From positions 1,488,001 through 1,552,000 of the forward strand of contig NZ_CP109178.1 in NCBI RefSeq assembly GCF_036248255.1: a stretch of 64,000 nucleotides of DNA. The letters are read 5' to 3'. The translations under genes were made by a program, and so were the position numbers. The notes under the pieces were generated by a model. It had not been told where the DNA came from and did not search any database. It saw only the letters and a program-made list of their open reading frames with translations. Each line of letters starts with the position of its first letter. Positions within the stretch are counted from its first letter, which is position 1. Below, one piece after another: positions 1 to 8,347 of the stretch. This DNA is from Streptomyces sp. NBC_01717 (GTDB lineage: Bacteria > Actinomycetota > Actinomycetes > Streptomycetales > Streptomycetaceae).

Positions 1-1
1 G

Positions 2-472
2 CCGATCATCCTCGGGTCGATCGCCGTCCATCTCGCGGACGAACCGGAATTGCAGCAACGGCTGCGTTCACGTCCGGAGCTGATTCCCGACGCCCTGGAG
101 GAGTTCCTCCGGCTCTACGCACCGTACCGGGGGTTCGCACGCACCCCGTCCGAGCCCGTGGAGATTCTGGGTCGCACCATTCGCCCGGAAGAGCCCATCA
201 CGCTCGCGTACGCGTCAGCGAACCGGGACGCCGCGGTCTTCGACGATCCCGACACGTTCCGGATCGATCGGAGGAACATCGCCGAGCATCTCGCTTTCGG
301 CCGGGGACGGCACCGCTGCCCCGGGGCGCCCATGGCGCGGACGATGCTGAGGATCGCGCTCGAGGAACTCCTGTCCCGTACCACGTCGTTCACCGCCGTC
401 GGTGAGCGCGAGGGCGCCAGAATGCCTGAACTGGGCATTGTCTCGGCCGAGTTGCAGCTCAGTCCTGCCTAG
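2..472 (+). CDS. Cytochrome P450, C-terminal part (5' end outside window)
   Basis: The window opens inside this gene, and the frame is open from base 2 to the TAG at 470-472 (156 codons). It carries the two hallmark P450 motifs: an ExxR in EEFLRLYAP, and the heme-ligand loop FGRGRHRCPGAPMAR with the axial cysteine. P450s are heme-thiolate monooxygenases that hydroxylate small molecules with electrons from ferredoxin. The soluble Streptomyces CYP105/107-like layout (about 400 residues) implies that roughly 60% of the protein lies upstream. It converges on the PaaX-type gene with only 18 bp between stops. The substrate cannot be read, but the neighbouring acyl-CoA genes make a catabolic or tailoring hydroxylation plausible. 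Confidence 0.95.
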   Translation, partial: PIILGSIAVHLADEPELQQRLRSRPELIPDALEEFLRLYAPYRGFARTPSEPVEILGRTIRPEEPITLAYASANRDAAVFDDPDTFRIDRRNIAEHLAFGRGRHRCPGAPMARTMLRIALEELLSRTTSFTAVGEREGARMPELGIVSAELQLSPA

Positions 473-490
473 CAGATGGTACTGACCGCC

Positions 491-1447
491 TCACGGCGCG
501 CCGCGCCGTTCTTCTCCGGATGCCCAGTCGGCGGTGGTGCGGTGGCCGGCCAGTTCGGCCACCGCACCGTCGTGGACTGCGGCGAGCTGCCGGAACCGCA
601 GCTCCGCGAGAGGCGCGAGCCCGTCGTACAGGGCCACGAACAGCGACCGCGCCGTTGTCCGGGGCCAGTCGGGGGGAAGCAGTGCGTCCGGTAGGTCCGG
701 GTCGATTCCCGGAAAGGTACGCCAGGCGTCCAAGACCTGGATCCGGCCGGCCAGGGCGGCGCTGGGGCTGACCTCTCCCGCCGTCATTCGTACCGCCAGT
801 TCCTGGTGGTCGGCGACGAAGGTCCGGTAAGCCGCGGCAACGTCGCTCAGATTCCACGCCGCCAGCGGCAGGGTCTCTCCTGCCTCCTCGGCCCTGAAAA
901 TCGTCAGGCTGTCCACTCCCGCGGCCCGGAAGATCGGTTCGAGAGCCGCCGGATCGGCGTGCGCCGAAACCCACAGCCCGTCGAACAGCGGCGCGAACCC
1001 GAGCCACCTCAGATAGCTGCGTACCCGGTGGCGGACATGGCGCTGCTGTTCCGGAATACTGAAAGCAGCCACCGTCCACAGGCCGTCCCAGTCCGGCTGC
1101 AGCGCGCCGAAACGCACAATGCTCGCGGTCTTGTGCCGGGTGTCCTCGCAGCCGATCGCGCTCAGCCGCAAGTAGGACTGGCGCCCGGACCGCTCGGTCT
1201 CCAGCACTCCTCGCTTGACGAGCCGGTTCGCGGTCGCGCGTGCGCTCGTCTCGCTGATACCGAACTCCGCCAGCAGGGTGATGACCGTACTCATCGACAG
1301 AGCCGCCGGGGCGTCCAGCCAGTGCTCGCCCAGCAACGTGGTCAGCAGCCGTTGCGGAGACGCCCCGGTCTGCTGGCGCGGGAGGACGGATCCCTCCTGT
1401 GCGCGGCGCAGCACAAGCGCCTCGATCGACGGGTTCTTCTCCGGCAT
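491..1447 (-). CDS. PaaX-family transcriptional regulator
   Basis: This 318-residue protein has the PaaX layout. A winged-helix N-terminus (about residues 28-100, with PQRLLTTLLGEHWLD and the helix SETSARATANRLVKRG) is followed by a long effector domain (LQPDWDGLWTVAAFSIPE). PaaX is known as the phenylacetyl-CoA-responsive repressor of phenylacetate degradation, and family members generally sense aryl- or acyl-CoA thioesters. Here it ends the leftward MaoC/acyl-CoA-synthetase group, which fits a CoA-thioester ligand. The ATG at 1447 has a GGAG unusually close upstream. No paa oxygenase genes are visible, so the ligand may not be phenylacetyl-CoA. Confidence 0.85.
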   Translation of the reverse strand: MPEKNPSIEALVLRRAQEGSVLPRQQTGASPQRLLTTLLGEHWLDAPAALSMSTVITLLAEFGISETSARATANRLVKRGVLETERSGRQSYLRLSAIGCEDTRHKTASIVRFGALQPDWDGLWTVAAFSIPEQQRHVRHRVRSYLRWLGFAPLFDGLWVSAHADPAALEPIFRAAGVDSLTIFRAEEAGETLPLAAWNLSDVAAAYRTFVADHQELAVRMTAGEVSPSAALAGRIQVLDAWRTFPGIDPDLPDALLPPDWPRTTARSLFVALYDGLAPLAELRFRQLAAVHDGAVAELAGHRTTADWASGEERRGAP

Positions 1448-1594
1448 CGCTCCAGCTTAGTACCCCGACCCTCGCGGCCTGGCGACGGTGGAGACAGGGC
1501 TGGTGGCGGGCCGGCAGACCGGCGGGAGGAGCCCGGGGCTGGTCGTCGCCTCCCGCCCGCGGCCCCGGGGCACGCTCCTCCCACCGGCGGGGTG

Positions 1595-2059
1595 CTACGC
1601 GTAGTGACGGAAGATGGCCTGCGCGACGCAGGCCGGCTTGTCGGCACCGTCGATCTCGATGGTGAAGGCCAGGCGCATTTCCACGCCGTTGCCCTTGACG
1701 TCCTCGACCGAGTCGACCACGCCGTGCAGACGCACCTTGGCACCCACCTTCACGGGGTGCGGAAAACGCACCTTGTCGAGGCCGTAGTTGATGCTCATCG
1801 AGGTTCCCTGAATGGTCAGCAACTGGTTGAAAAGAGGAATGATCAGGGACAGTGTCAGGTAGCCGTGAGCGATGGTGCCACCGAAGGGGCCGTCGGCGGC
1901 ACGAGCGGGATCGGTGTGGATCCACTGGTGGTCACCGGTGGCGTCGGCGAAGGTGTTCACCCTTTCCTGGGTGATCTCAAGCCACTCGGTACGGCCGAGC
2001 TCGGTGCCCGCCAGGGCCTTGATCTCGTCGAGTCCGGTGGCGGTGCGCAGGGCGGTCAT
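1595..2059 (-). CDS. MaoC-family (R)-enoyl-CoA hydratase/dehydratase
   Basis: This single-domain MaoC-like hot-dog protein of 154 residues has the typical length. It contains the hydratase-2 motif ATGDHQWIHTD with the expected catalytic Asp43 and His48, followed by the HGYLTLSL helix. Such enzymes add water across trans-2-enoyl-CoA to give the (R)-3-hydroxyacyl-CoA. An AAGGAG ribosome-binding site sits about 10 bp before the ATG. The gene follows the acyl-CoA synthetase by 14 bp and is surely co-transcribed with it. The upstream SDR could then oxidise the hydroxyacyl-CoA, giving a short beta-oxidation-like sequence (inference). Confidence 0.88.
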   Translation of the reverse strand: MTALRTATGLDEIKALAGTELGRTEWLEITQERVNTFADATGDHQWIHTDPARAADGPFGGTIAHGYLTLSLIIPLFNQLLTIQGTSMSINYGLDKVRFPHPVKVGAKVRLHGVVDSVEDVKGNGVEMRLAFTIEIDGADKPACVAQAIFRHYA

Positions 2060-2073
2060 GACAGGGAACTCCT

Positions 2074-3558
2074 TCAGTTGGATGTGCCGAATTGTTCGCG
2101 GATGCGGTGCTTGAGCAGTTTTCCGGCGCCGCTACGGGGCAGCGCATCGGCGACGACGACGGATTTGGGGATCTTGTAACGGGCCAAGCGCCCGTCGAGA
2201 GAGGCGATGATGTCGCCGGCCGTCGCCTCGGCGGCCGGGTCGAGGACGACGACCACGCGGGGCACTTCGCCCCACGTCTCGTCCGGGACACCGATGACGG
2301 CGCAGTCAATGACGGCCGGGTGGTCGTAGAGAGCCTTTTCGACCTCGGCGGGATAGATGTTCTCCCCACCTGAAATGATCAAATCCTTCACGCGGTCGAC
2401 GATGGTGACGTACCCGTCCTCGTCGGTGCAGACGACGTCACCGGAGCGGAACCAGCCGTTGTGGAAGGCAGCAGCGGTCTCGTCGGGCAGATTCCAGTAC
2501 CCGCTCATCACATTGGGTCCCTCGACCAGCAGTTCACCGCGTGCGGCGTCGTTGCCGTGGGCATCGACGACACGGATGTCGCTGAAGAAATGCGGCAGAC
2601 CTGCTGTGCCGGTCTTGTCCAGAGCGTGCTCGGCGTCGAGCAAGCAGACGCCGGGCGAGGACTCCGTCATGCCGTAGCCCTGGATGAAACCGAGACCGCG
2701 TTGCTGGTAGAGGCGGACCAGGCCTTCGGGAACCGGCGCGCCGCCGCACAGCAGCATGCGCAACGACGACAGGTCGGCCTCGGCGAACCGGGGTTCCGCG
2801 GCGATCTGCTGGAACATGGCCGGCACCCCGAACAACACGGAGACGTGGTGCCGTTCGATGAGGTCGAGGGTGCGGCTCGGTGAGAAGTGTTCCTCGATGA
2901 CCAGGGTGCCACCCTTCAGGACGGTGGGCAGACTGGTCATGTTCAGTGCCGCGGTGTGGAACAGCGGAGCGGACAGCAGGGTCACGTCCCCGGTGACGAA
3001 GTCGCCGTCGACCAGGGTGTTGAAGCTGTTCCAGGTGAGGTTGCCGTGGGTCAGCACGGCTCCCTTGGCGCGGCCGGTGGTGCCCGACGTGTAGAGGATC
3101 ATCGCGTTGTCCTCAAGGCCGACCACGACATCGAGCGGCGCGTCCGAGGAGCGGGCGAGGGCCTCCTCCAGGTTTTCGTCCACGCTGACGGTCTGCCGGA
3201 CACCGCTGGAAGCCGCGAACTCCTCGTAGGAAGGCGAGTGCACCAGGACACTCGCCCCGGAGTCTGCCAGACAGTGCCGCAACTCCGGCTGCGCCAGACG
3301 GGTGTTCAGGGGCAAGAAGACGGCACCGAGCTGGCCGCTGGCGAAGAGCGTTTCGAGGAAGGCGGGGTGGTTGGGTCCCAGGAACGCGACGCGATCGCCG
3401 GGGCACACACCAAGACTGCGCAGGTGGTGGGCCAGACGCGTGGTGCGGTCGTGAAGTTGCGCGTAGGTGCGCCGGGTGGCGCCGTGGACGAGAGCCAGGT
3501 GGTCCGGGGACTTACGGGCGCGTCGCGCGGTCCAGGATCCGATGCCGTGGTTGCGCAT
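2074..3558 (-). CDS. Acyl-CoA synthetase (AMP-forming, FadD-like)
   Basis: This 494-residue ANL-superfamily ligase activates a carboxylic acid to its acyl-CoA through an acyl-adenylate. The A3 core YTSGTTGRAKGAVLTH (about residues 155-170), the A5 region GYGMTESSPG, the hinge RSGDVVCTDEDGY, and the C-terminal catalytic Lys in PRSGAGKLLKH are all present, so it should be active. Length and N-terminus match medium/long-chain or aryl-CoA ligases of Streptomyces. It leads the pair acyl-CoA synthetase-maoC. The 337 bp in front of it hold a possible FadR-type operator. The substrate acid is unknown. Confidence 0.92.
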   Translation of the reverse strand: MRNHGIGSWTARRARKSPDHLALVHGATRRTYAQLHDRTTRLAHHLRSLGVCPGDRVAFLGPNHPAFLETLFASGQLGAVFLPLNTRLAQPELRHCLADSGASVLVHSPSYEEFAASSGVRQTVSVDENLEEALARSSDAPLDVVVGLEDNAMILYTSGTTGRAKGAVLTHGNLTWNSFNTLVDGDFVTGDVTLLSAPLFHTAALNMTSLPTVLKGGTLVIEEHFSPSRTLDLIERHHVSVLFGVPAMFQQIAAEPRFAEADLSSLRMLLCGGAPVPEGLVRLYQQRGLGFIQGYGMTESSPGVCLLDAEHALDKTGTAGLPHFFSDIRVVDAHGNDAARGELLVEGPNVMSGYWNLPDETAAAFHNGWFRSGDVVCTDEDGYVTIVDRVKDLIISGGENIYPAEVEKALYDHPAVIDCAVIGVPDETWGEVPRVVVVLDPAAEATAGDIIASLDGRLARYKIPKSVVVADALPRSGAGKLLKHRIREQFGTSN

Positions 3559-3895
3559 GCGGGTGCCGTGCCTTTCGGATGTGGTCGGACGAGCCGGTCA
3601 GGAAAGGAATGGTGAAGACGGACGGCTCGGGGAGGTGTCGGATGAACCTTTGGCTCGGGAGCCGGTGGTGCCGCGGTTCCCAGCGGGGCTCCACAGGGCA
3701 GCCCGTCGCCTGCTACGCCGCGCAGGACCCGGCCGGCAACGGCACGCCTCGACGCAGCCGCGGAGTTACTGCCGTCGCCTCGACGCGTGCGGCAAAACCT
3801 ACGGAGCCACGCCCCGCTCGCGGCACCGGCCCCGTACCGCGACAGGGTTCCGGCACGGTACGCCGGAGACAACACGAACCGGCCTGAGACGGCGG
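3559..3895. other. Intergenic region upstream of the acyl-CoA synthetase
   Basis: I see no convincing gene in these 337 bases. The short open frames on either strand have no recognisable content. At 3582-3592 lies TGGTCGGACGA, which fits the FadR-subfamily GntR operator pattern TNGTNNNACNA and shares ATGTGGTCGGAC with the lut-regulator operator near 31950. It could be a regulatory site for the acyl-CoA synthetase, but the match is only 11 bp and no GntR gene lies nearby. Confidence 0.4.
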
Positions 3896-4786
3896 TCAGT
3901 CCTGAACCAGACCGAGCAGTCGCGCCGCATTGTCCTTGAGGATGCGCGGCCGAACCTCAGGCTTGATATCGAGCTTGTCGAAGTCGCTCAACCATCGGTC
4001 CGGAGTGATCACCGGATAGTCCGACCCGAAGAGCACCTTGTCCTTCAGCAGCGTGTTGGCGTACCGGACGAGCTGCGGCGGGAAGTACTTCGGGGACCAG
4101 CCGGACAGGTCGATGAAGACGTTCGGCTTGTGCGTCGCCACGGCCAGAGCCTCGTCCTGCCACGGAAAGGACGGATGGGCCAGGATGATACGCAGGCCCG
4201 GGAAGTCGGCCGCCACGTCGTCGATGAGCATGGGATTGGAATATTTCAGGCGGATACCGCCGCCTCCCGGCACACCGGCACCGATACCGGTCTGACCGGT
4301 ATGGAAGAGGGCGGGCACGCCCAGTTCCTCGATGGCCTCGTACAGGGGGTAGGCCATCCGGTCGTCCGGCGAGAAACCCTGCAGACTCGGGTGGAACTTG
4401 AACCCCCGTACGCCGTACTCCTGAACGAGACGCCGGGCCTGACGCACCCCCGCGCTGCCCCGCCACGGGTCGATCGAGGCGAAGGGGATGAGTACGTCCG
4501 CATGGTCGGCGCAGCTCTCGGCGACTTCTTCGTTCGGGATCGGCGGGTGCCCCAGCGCGTGCTCGGCGTCGACCGTGAAGACGACGGCGGCCATCCGGCG
4601 CTGCCGGTAGTACTCCGCCATCTCGTCGATGGTGGGCTGGCGGTGTCCGTGTGCCGCGAAGTACTTCTCGGAGGCGGCCATGAGTTCAGGACTGAGCGAG
4701 GGATGCCCCGTCCGCGACACCTCCGCATGCGTGTGCACATCGATCGCGGTGAGCTGCTCCGGGTCGATTGCGATGGACGCAGGCAT
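3896..4786 (-). CDS. Amidohydrolase-2 family protein (decarboxylase/hydrolase type)
   Basis: This 296-residue TIM-barrel metal-dependent hydrolase starts at the ATG 4786, one base after the stop of the SDR gene; a longer in-frame start would overlap that gene deeply. Motifs in order are the metal-binding DVHTH near the N-terminus, GFKFHPS, LFHTGQTG, LAHPSFPW and the metal-ligand Asp in LFGSDYPVIT. The family (ACMSD-like) contains both hydrolases and non-oxidative decarboxylases of aromatic or unsaturated acids. Translational coupling to the SDR and proximity to CoA-ester genes suggest a role in degrading a ring-derived acid, but the reaction is not certain. Confidence 0.88.
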   Translation of the reverse strand: MPASIAIDPEQLTAIDVHTHAEVSRTGHPSLSPELMAASEKYFAAHGHRQPTIDEMAEYYRQRRMAAVVFTVDAEHALGHPPIPNEEVAESCADHADVLIPFASIDPWRGSAGVRQARRLVQEYGVRGFKFHPSLQGFSPDDRMAYPLYEAIEELGVPALFHTGQTGIGAGVPGGGGIRLKYSNPMLIDDVAADFPGLRIILAHPSFPWQDEALAVATHKPNVFIDLSGWSPKYFPPQLVRYANTLLKDKVLFGSDYPVITPDRWLSDFDKLDIKPEVRPRILKDNAARLLGLVQD

Positions 4787-4787
4787 G

Positions 4788-5702
4788 TCAGGCTCCCGTC
4801 GGCGGCTGGGGGGCGGGAATGCCGCAGCTCTCCGGTTCCGCCCCGATGCCGCCGTCCCAGTCATGGGCGATCTCCTCGGCGGACCAGCCGCCGTCACGCA
4901 GCATCACCCCCTTCTCCTTGGGATGAGACCACAATGCGAGGCGGTCTCCGCCGGCGCCGATGGCCTGTCCGGTCACACCGCTGGAGGCGTCGGAGGCGAG
5001 GAAGGTGACGAGCCCGGTGACGTCGTCGACCGTGCCGAGTCCTTCGTCCTTGCGCATCCAGTCCGGCAGGGGCGCACCGGTACGTTCAGCCTCTTCGATG
5101 GCGGGCGCGAAGACCGGAATGGTCTTGGTCATCTCGGTGGCGGCGACCGGGATGACGGCGTTTACGGTGATCTGGGCCCGGGCCAGTTCCATGGCCCACG
5201 TGCGCGCCATGGCCACGATGCCCGCCTTGGCCGCCGCGTAGTTGGTCTGTCCAAAGTTCCCGCGCTGCCCCGCAGGCGAGCCGATCAGAATGATGCGTCC
5301 ACCCTCACCCTGCTCGCGCATCCGCACAGCTGCTGCCCGGGCACAGGTGAAGGTGCCGCGCAGATGGACACGCACGACGTCGTCGAAGTCGTCGTCGGTC
5401 ATCTTCCACAACACCCGGTCGCGCAAGATGCCGGCATTGGTGACGAGGACGTCCAACCGCCCGAAGTGCTCCACCGCCGCGGAGACCAGCTGTTCGGCCG
5501 CGGCGGTGTCACCGACGGCAGCCGTCACGCCGACAGCCTTGCCGCCGGCCGCTTCCACCGTCTTGACCGCAGCCTCGACCGCCTCCTCTTCTACGTCGTT
5601 GACGACAACGGAGGCTCCGGACGCGGCAAGCGCCCGAGCATATGCGAGACCCAGCCCGCGTCCGCTGCCGGTGACGACGGCGACCTTCCCGATCAAGTCC
5701 AT
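4788..5702 (-). CDS. SDR-family oxidoreductase (3-hydroxyacyl-CoA dehydrogenase-like)
   Basis: I place the start at ATG 5702 (GAAGGG upstream), not at the longer in-frame start near 5771, because the classical SDR N-terminus begins here and the longer version would read through the operator repeat. The 304-residue protein has the NAD(P)-binding TGSGRGLG (11-18), NAG at 89-91 and the catalytic Ser142-Tyr155-Lys159. A C-terminal extension of about 50 residues resembles the dehydrogenase part of multifunctional beta-oxidation enzymes. It heads the leftward operon and is one base from the amidohydrolase. It is probably controlled by the MarR protein encoded divergently. Confidence 0.92.
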   Translation of the reverse strand: MDLIGKVAVVTGSGRGLGLAYARALAASGASVVVNDVEEEAVEAAVKTVEAAGGKAVGVTAAVGDTAAAEQLVSAAVEHFGRLDVLVTNAGILRDRVLWKMTDDDFDDVVRVHLRGTFTCARAAAVRMREQGEGGRIILIGSPAGQRGNFGQTNYAAAKAGIVAMARTWAMELARAQITVNAVIPVAATEMTKTIPVFAPAIEEAERTGAPLPDWMRKDEGLGTVDDVTGLVTFLASDASSGVTGQAIGAGGDRLALWSHPKEKGVMLRDGGWSAEEIAHDWDGGIGAEPESCGIPAPQPPTGA

Positions 5703-5718
5703 GACTACCGACCCTTCA

Positions 5719-5771
5719 TTGACAGGATTCCTGGCAAGCGCCAGTTTTTCGATCAACAGGAATCCTGTCAA
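5719..5771. promoter_or_regulatory. Paired palindromic operator between SDR operon and marR
   Basis: A perfect 15-bp inverted repeat is formed by TTGACAGGATTCCTG (5719-5733) and CAGGAATCCTGTCAA (5757-5771), separated by 23 bp. Each arm is itself an 11-bp palindrome, CAGGAWTCCTG, which is the shape of a MarR dimer site. TTGACA, a consensus -35 hexamer, is embedded in each outer half and points inward on both strands. I infer that the MarR protein binds both sites and represses both directions. Confidence 0.75.
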
Positions 5772-5843
5772 TGGGCTAGAGTGGCTCTTCTACACGGGGC
5801 ATGCCACGAGCGACCCTCAGGGCAGCAACACCGGGAGGACGCC

Positions 5844-6299
5844 GTGCCGAAAGCAGTCACACCGACGGCCCGCCAAGAGGAGAAGGACCTTCCGTCGCTC
5901 CTCTACCTGGTCAAACGCACCGAACTTGTCGTCCGGGCCCGGCTGGACGAAGTGCTCAAGCCGTCTGGCGTGACCGCGCTGCAGTACACGGCGCTGACCG
6001 TGCTCCATCGGCACGACGGACTGACGGCCGCCCAGCTCGCGCGCAGCTCATTCGTCACCGCCCAGTCCATGGCGGACATGGTCCGCACCCTGGAAGCCTG
6101 CGGGTACGTCGTCCGCCGCGCCAATCCCACCAACCGGCGGGAACTCCTCATCGGCTTGACCGAGCTCGGCCGCCGGCTCCTTGCGGACCATGAAGAACCC
6201 GTACGCGAGCTGGAGCGGCGAATGACGGACGGCCTCACCCCGACGGAAACCGCCCAACTACGCAACGCGCTCACCCACGCCTGGCATCAACTGTCCTGA
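5844..6299 (+). CDS. MarR-family transcriptional regulator
   Basis: The start is GTG 5844, five bases after GGGAGG (5833-5838); upstream frame is open but has no ribosome site. The 151-residue product has the MarR winged helix: LQYTALTVLHRHDGLTAAQLARSSFVTAQSMADMVRTLEACGYVVRRA, a recognition helix and the beta-wing NPTNRRELLIGLTELGRRLL. MarR dimers commonly repress adjacent catabolic operons and are released by an aromatic or acyl ligand. It is divergent from the SDR/amidohydrolase operon, with a double palindrome in between, so autoregulation together with the operon is likely. Confidence 0.92.
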   Translation: MPKAVTPTARQEEKDLPSLLYLVKRTELVVRARLDEVLKPSGVTALQYTALTVLHRHDGLTAAQLARSSFVTAQSMADMVRTLEACGYVVRRANPTNRRELLIGLTELGRRLLADHEEPVRELERRMTDGLTPTETAQLRNALTHAWHQLS

Positions 6300-6325
6300 C
6301 CCCGCTCCTGCACGTGTGCGGGGTC
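6298..6325 (+). terminator. Hairpin after marR
   Basis: GACCCCG (6298-6304) pairs perfectly with CGGGGTC (6319-6325) around a 14-base loop, starting inside the marR stop codon. There is no T-run, as is usual in Streptomyces, so it is a probable rather than certain terminator. Confidence 0.5.
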
Positions 6326-6479
6326 CTGCAGCACCGCAGGACATCGAAGCCGCAACCTTCGCAGACAACGGCCACTGCCTCACCGGTTCTCCACGCGGCC
6401 CGCACCGGCGCGAACAGCTCTTCTTCGCTTTCCTGCCGAGCCGTTCACCCGTGATGGCAAAACCGTCGGTCACCGTCAA

Positions 6480-7223
6480 GCGACCTCGGGGCTGACCATT
6501 CCCTGCGTGTCGATGACGCGACCTGCATGGGTGGCTGTTGGAAGTCATCGAGCTGCTGTCGGCCCGCTCTCCATACCTGGACCGCGCCCTGAAGGAGATC
6601 GCCGGGAAGGGTGGAGCCGTCATGCTGCTCGACGGCACCCTCGTGCGCACCCGCAGACGCACCGGGAACGAGAGCCGGCCGAACTACTCGGGCAACCACC
6701 ACTGCTGTTCCTCGCCCTGACCGACAAGCACTGCAACCTGGTGTGGATCTCGGCGGCGAAGCCGGGGCGCTCCAGCGTTCACCACCGCCCTCCACAAACA
6801 GGATCAGCGCCCAACCACGGGAAGGCCGGCCTCAGGGTGTTGGCCGACCTCGGCTTCACCGGCCTGGACGACGACACCGACGACCCGGTCATCATCACCG
6901 GCCGCCAAGCCACCCGAGGCCACCCGGTCACCGCCGCTCAGAAAGACGCGAACCGACGGGTGAGCCGCGAACGCGCGCCGAACGAGCACAGCTTCGCCGA
7001 CGTGCAGAACTGGCGGATCCTCACCAAGATCCGTATGAATGCCCGACACGCGACCACACTGCTGCGGGCCCTGCTCGTACTGACGAACGCGGAGATCAGA
7101 CGCCGACCCGGCGTGGCCGATGATCTCCGCGAGACGATCACCGCAGCCACCAGCGTCAGTACACCCTCACCAGCTCACGCGAGCCCCGTGACCTGCAACT
7201 TCAGGATGAAAAGTTCCCATTGA
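6480..7223 (+). pseudogene. IS5-family (DDE) transposase remnant
   Basis: Pieces of one transposase lie in two frames. Around 6520-6720 the frame reads WLLEVIELLSARSP, then AVMLLDGTLVRTRRRTG, which holds the first catalytic Asp, and NYSG. From about 6700 to 7223 another frame reads LLFLALTDKH, WISAAKPGRSS, LADLGFTGLDDD, VIITGRQATRGH and SRERAPNEHSFADVQNWRILTKIR, which includes the catalytic Glu region. A frameshift near 6700 and loss of the N-terminal half make it inactive. The sequence between marR and 6480 holds no other recognisable gene. The family is known from many Streptomyces insertion sequences; no intact terminal repeats could be identified. Confidence 0.8.
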
Positions 7224-7226
7224 GCC

Positions 7227-7823
7227 TCAGGGAGCCGCGAGCAGCCCTTCCCCGTCGGTGGAGATGTCGCGCAGGAGCCGGTCCAGGTGCACGTGCACAA
7301 CGCTGACAAGGTCGAACGCCCTCCCACTCGCCAGCCACTGAAGCCGGATGCCCGCGTCGACCGCGAAGCACTCGCGGGCCAAGGCCACGTCGTTCACGCC
7401 CGGCTTGAGTTCGCCGGACTCGGAACCGGCGCGCAGGTTCGCGGCCAGCCGACGGACACCGCTCTCCTGCCACCCGGAGAAGAGGGCGTGCGCAGGATGG
7501 TCCGGGCTGATCGCCTCGGCAGCCAGTACGACCTCGAGCTCAATCATCCCGGGCTCGCGCAGATTGTCCTCGATGGCCTGCAGGTAGCTGCGGAAGACCT
7601 CCCTGGCGCCGGCGGAGGCTGAGACTTGCATCCAACGCTCGTCCTGACGCTGGAACCAGTACTCCACGACGGCGAGAAGCAGCTGCTGCTTGTCGCGGAA
7701 GTGGTGCAGCAGCCCGGCGTCGGTGATCCCGGCGTCTTCGGCGACCCGCGCCAGCGAGGTCCTGCGGTACCCATCGCGCCCGAAGCGGTTCAGGGCGGCG
7801 TCGAGGATCTGCGCGCGCCTCAT
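7227..7823 (-). CDS. TetR-family transcriptional regulator
   Basis: This 198-residue protein has a canonical N-terminal TetR helix-turn-helix (residues 4-50: ILDAALNRFGRDGYRRTSLARVAEDAGITDAGLLHHFRDKQQLL) and an all-helical ligand domain. The start ATG 7823 has an AGGGCAG just upstream. It lies alone between a dead transposase and the tRNA-Pro region, so its target is probably not an adjacent operon and its ligand cannot be guessed. Its 3' end is only 3 bp from the end of the transposase remnant, which suggests that the IS insertion or deletion removed former neighbours. Confidence 0.9.
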   Translation of the reverse strand: MRRAQILDAALNRFGRDGYRRTSLARVAEDAGITDAGLLHHFRDKQQLLLAVVEYWFQRQDERWMQVSASAGAREVFRSYLQAIEDNLREPGMIELEVVLAAEAISPDHPAHALFSGWQESGVRRLAANLRAGSESGELKPGVNDVALARECFAVDAGIRLQWLASGRAFDLVSVVHVHLDRLLRDISTDGEGLLAAP

Positions 7824-8083
7824 CTGCCCTGTCGCGTAGCCGGCCGCATTGCGTGAAGCACGATATTCGTCATGGCTCCACTACAACACCTGGGAGGACC
7901 GGATCCACGGCAGCACCACCTCGCGATCATTGCCACTGCTACGGCACCGCACCTGGCCTCAGCCGGCGAACCAGAACGTGGGCACGAACACAGGCCAGTG
8001 CCAGTCGGGGTTTGGAGGTGCGCGGCCGTGGTGGCATCTGCCCGCAGAGAGCGGTAGATCTCCTCAGGTGCGAAAGGCGTGAC

Positions 8084-8129
8084 GCACCTTGACTGGGTCA
8101 AGGTGCGCTTCAAATCGGTCAAGTGCGCT
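8084..8129. repeat. tRNA-like fragments: 10-bp hairpin and tRNA-Pro match
   Basis: GCACCTTGAC (8084-8093) and GTCAAGGTGC (8097-8106) form a perfect 10-bp stem with loop TGG that mimics the tRNA-Pro anticodon arm. GTCAAGTGCGCT (8118-8129) is identical to bases 8265-8276 inside the tRNA gene. These look like partial tRNA copies of the kind left at attachment sites. Confidence 0.45.
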
Positions 8130-8160
8130 GGTCCCCAACTGGTCCCCAACTGGTCCCCAG
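8129..8160. repeat. Three tandem 11-bp repeats (TGGTCCCCAAC)
   Basis: The unit TGGTCCCCAAC occurs at 8129-8139 and 8140-8150, with a partial third copy at 8151-8160. It lies between the tRNA-like fragment and the tRNA-Pro terminator region. Short tandem sites next to a tRNA would suit recombinase arm-binding sites, but they may equally be part of the decayed reading frame. Confidence 0.55.
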
Positions 8161-8202
8161 AAGCGGCCGAAGGGCCGCTTCAGATTACCTCTGAAACGGC
8201 CC
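8160..8202 (-). terminator. Hairpins downstream of tRNA-Pro
   Basis: Two alternative hairpins overlap. GAAGCGGCC (8160-8168) pairs with GGCCGCTTC (8173-8181), and the 13-base arms 8172-8184 and 8190-8202 pair with one mismatch. The second resembles the perfect hairpin behind the other tRNA-Pro copy (AACGGCCC...ACCTGCGAC shared), so it is probably the tRNA terminator. Confidence 0.5.
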
Positions 8203-8223
8203 CTGACCTGCGACTCTTACGAG

Positions 8224-8297
<74 letters not shown>

Positions 8298-8347
8298 CTG
8301 CGGTTCCCCCTGGCGTTCCCAGGCGGCCGCGCAGGACAAACATTACC

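Noticed and set aside
459..1925. A 488-codon minus-strand frame overlapping PaaX and MaoC
   Set aside because: Arg/Ala/Pro-rich translation without motifs, in conflict with two well-supported genes on the same strand in another frame.
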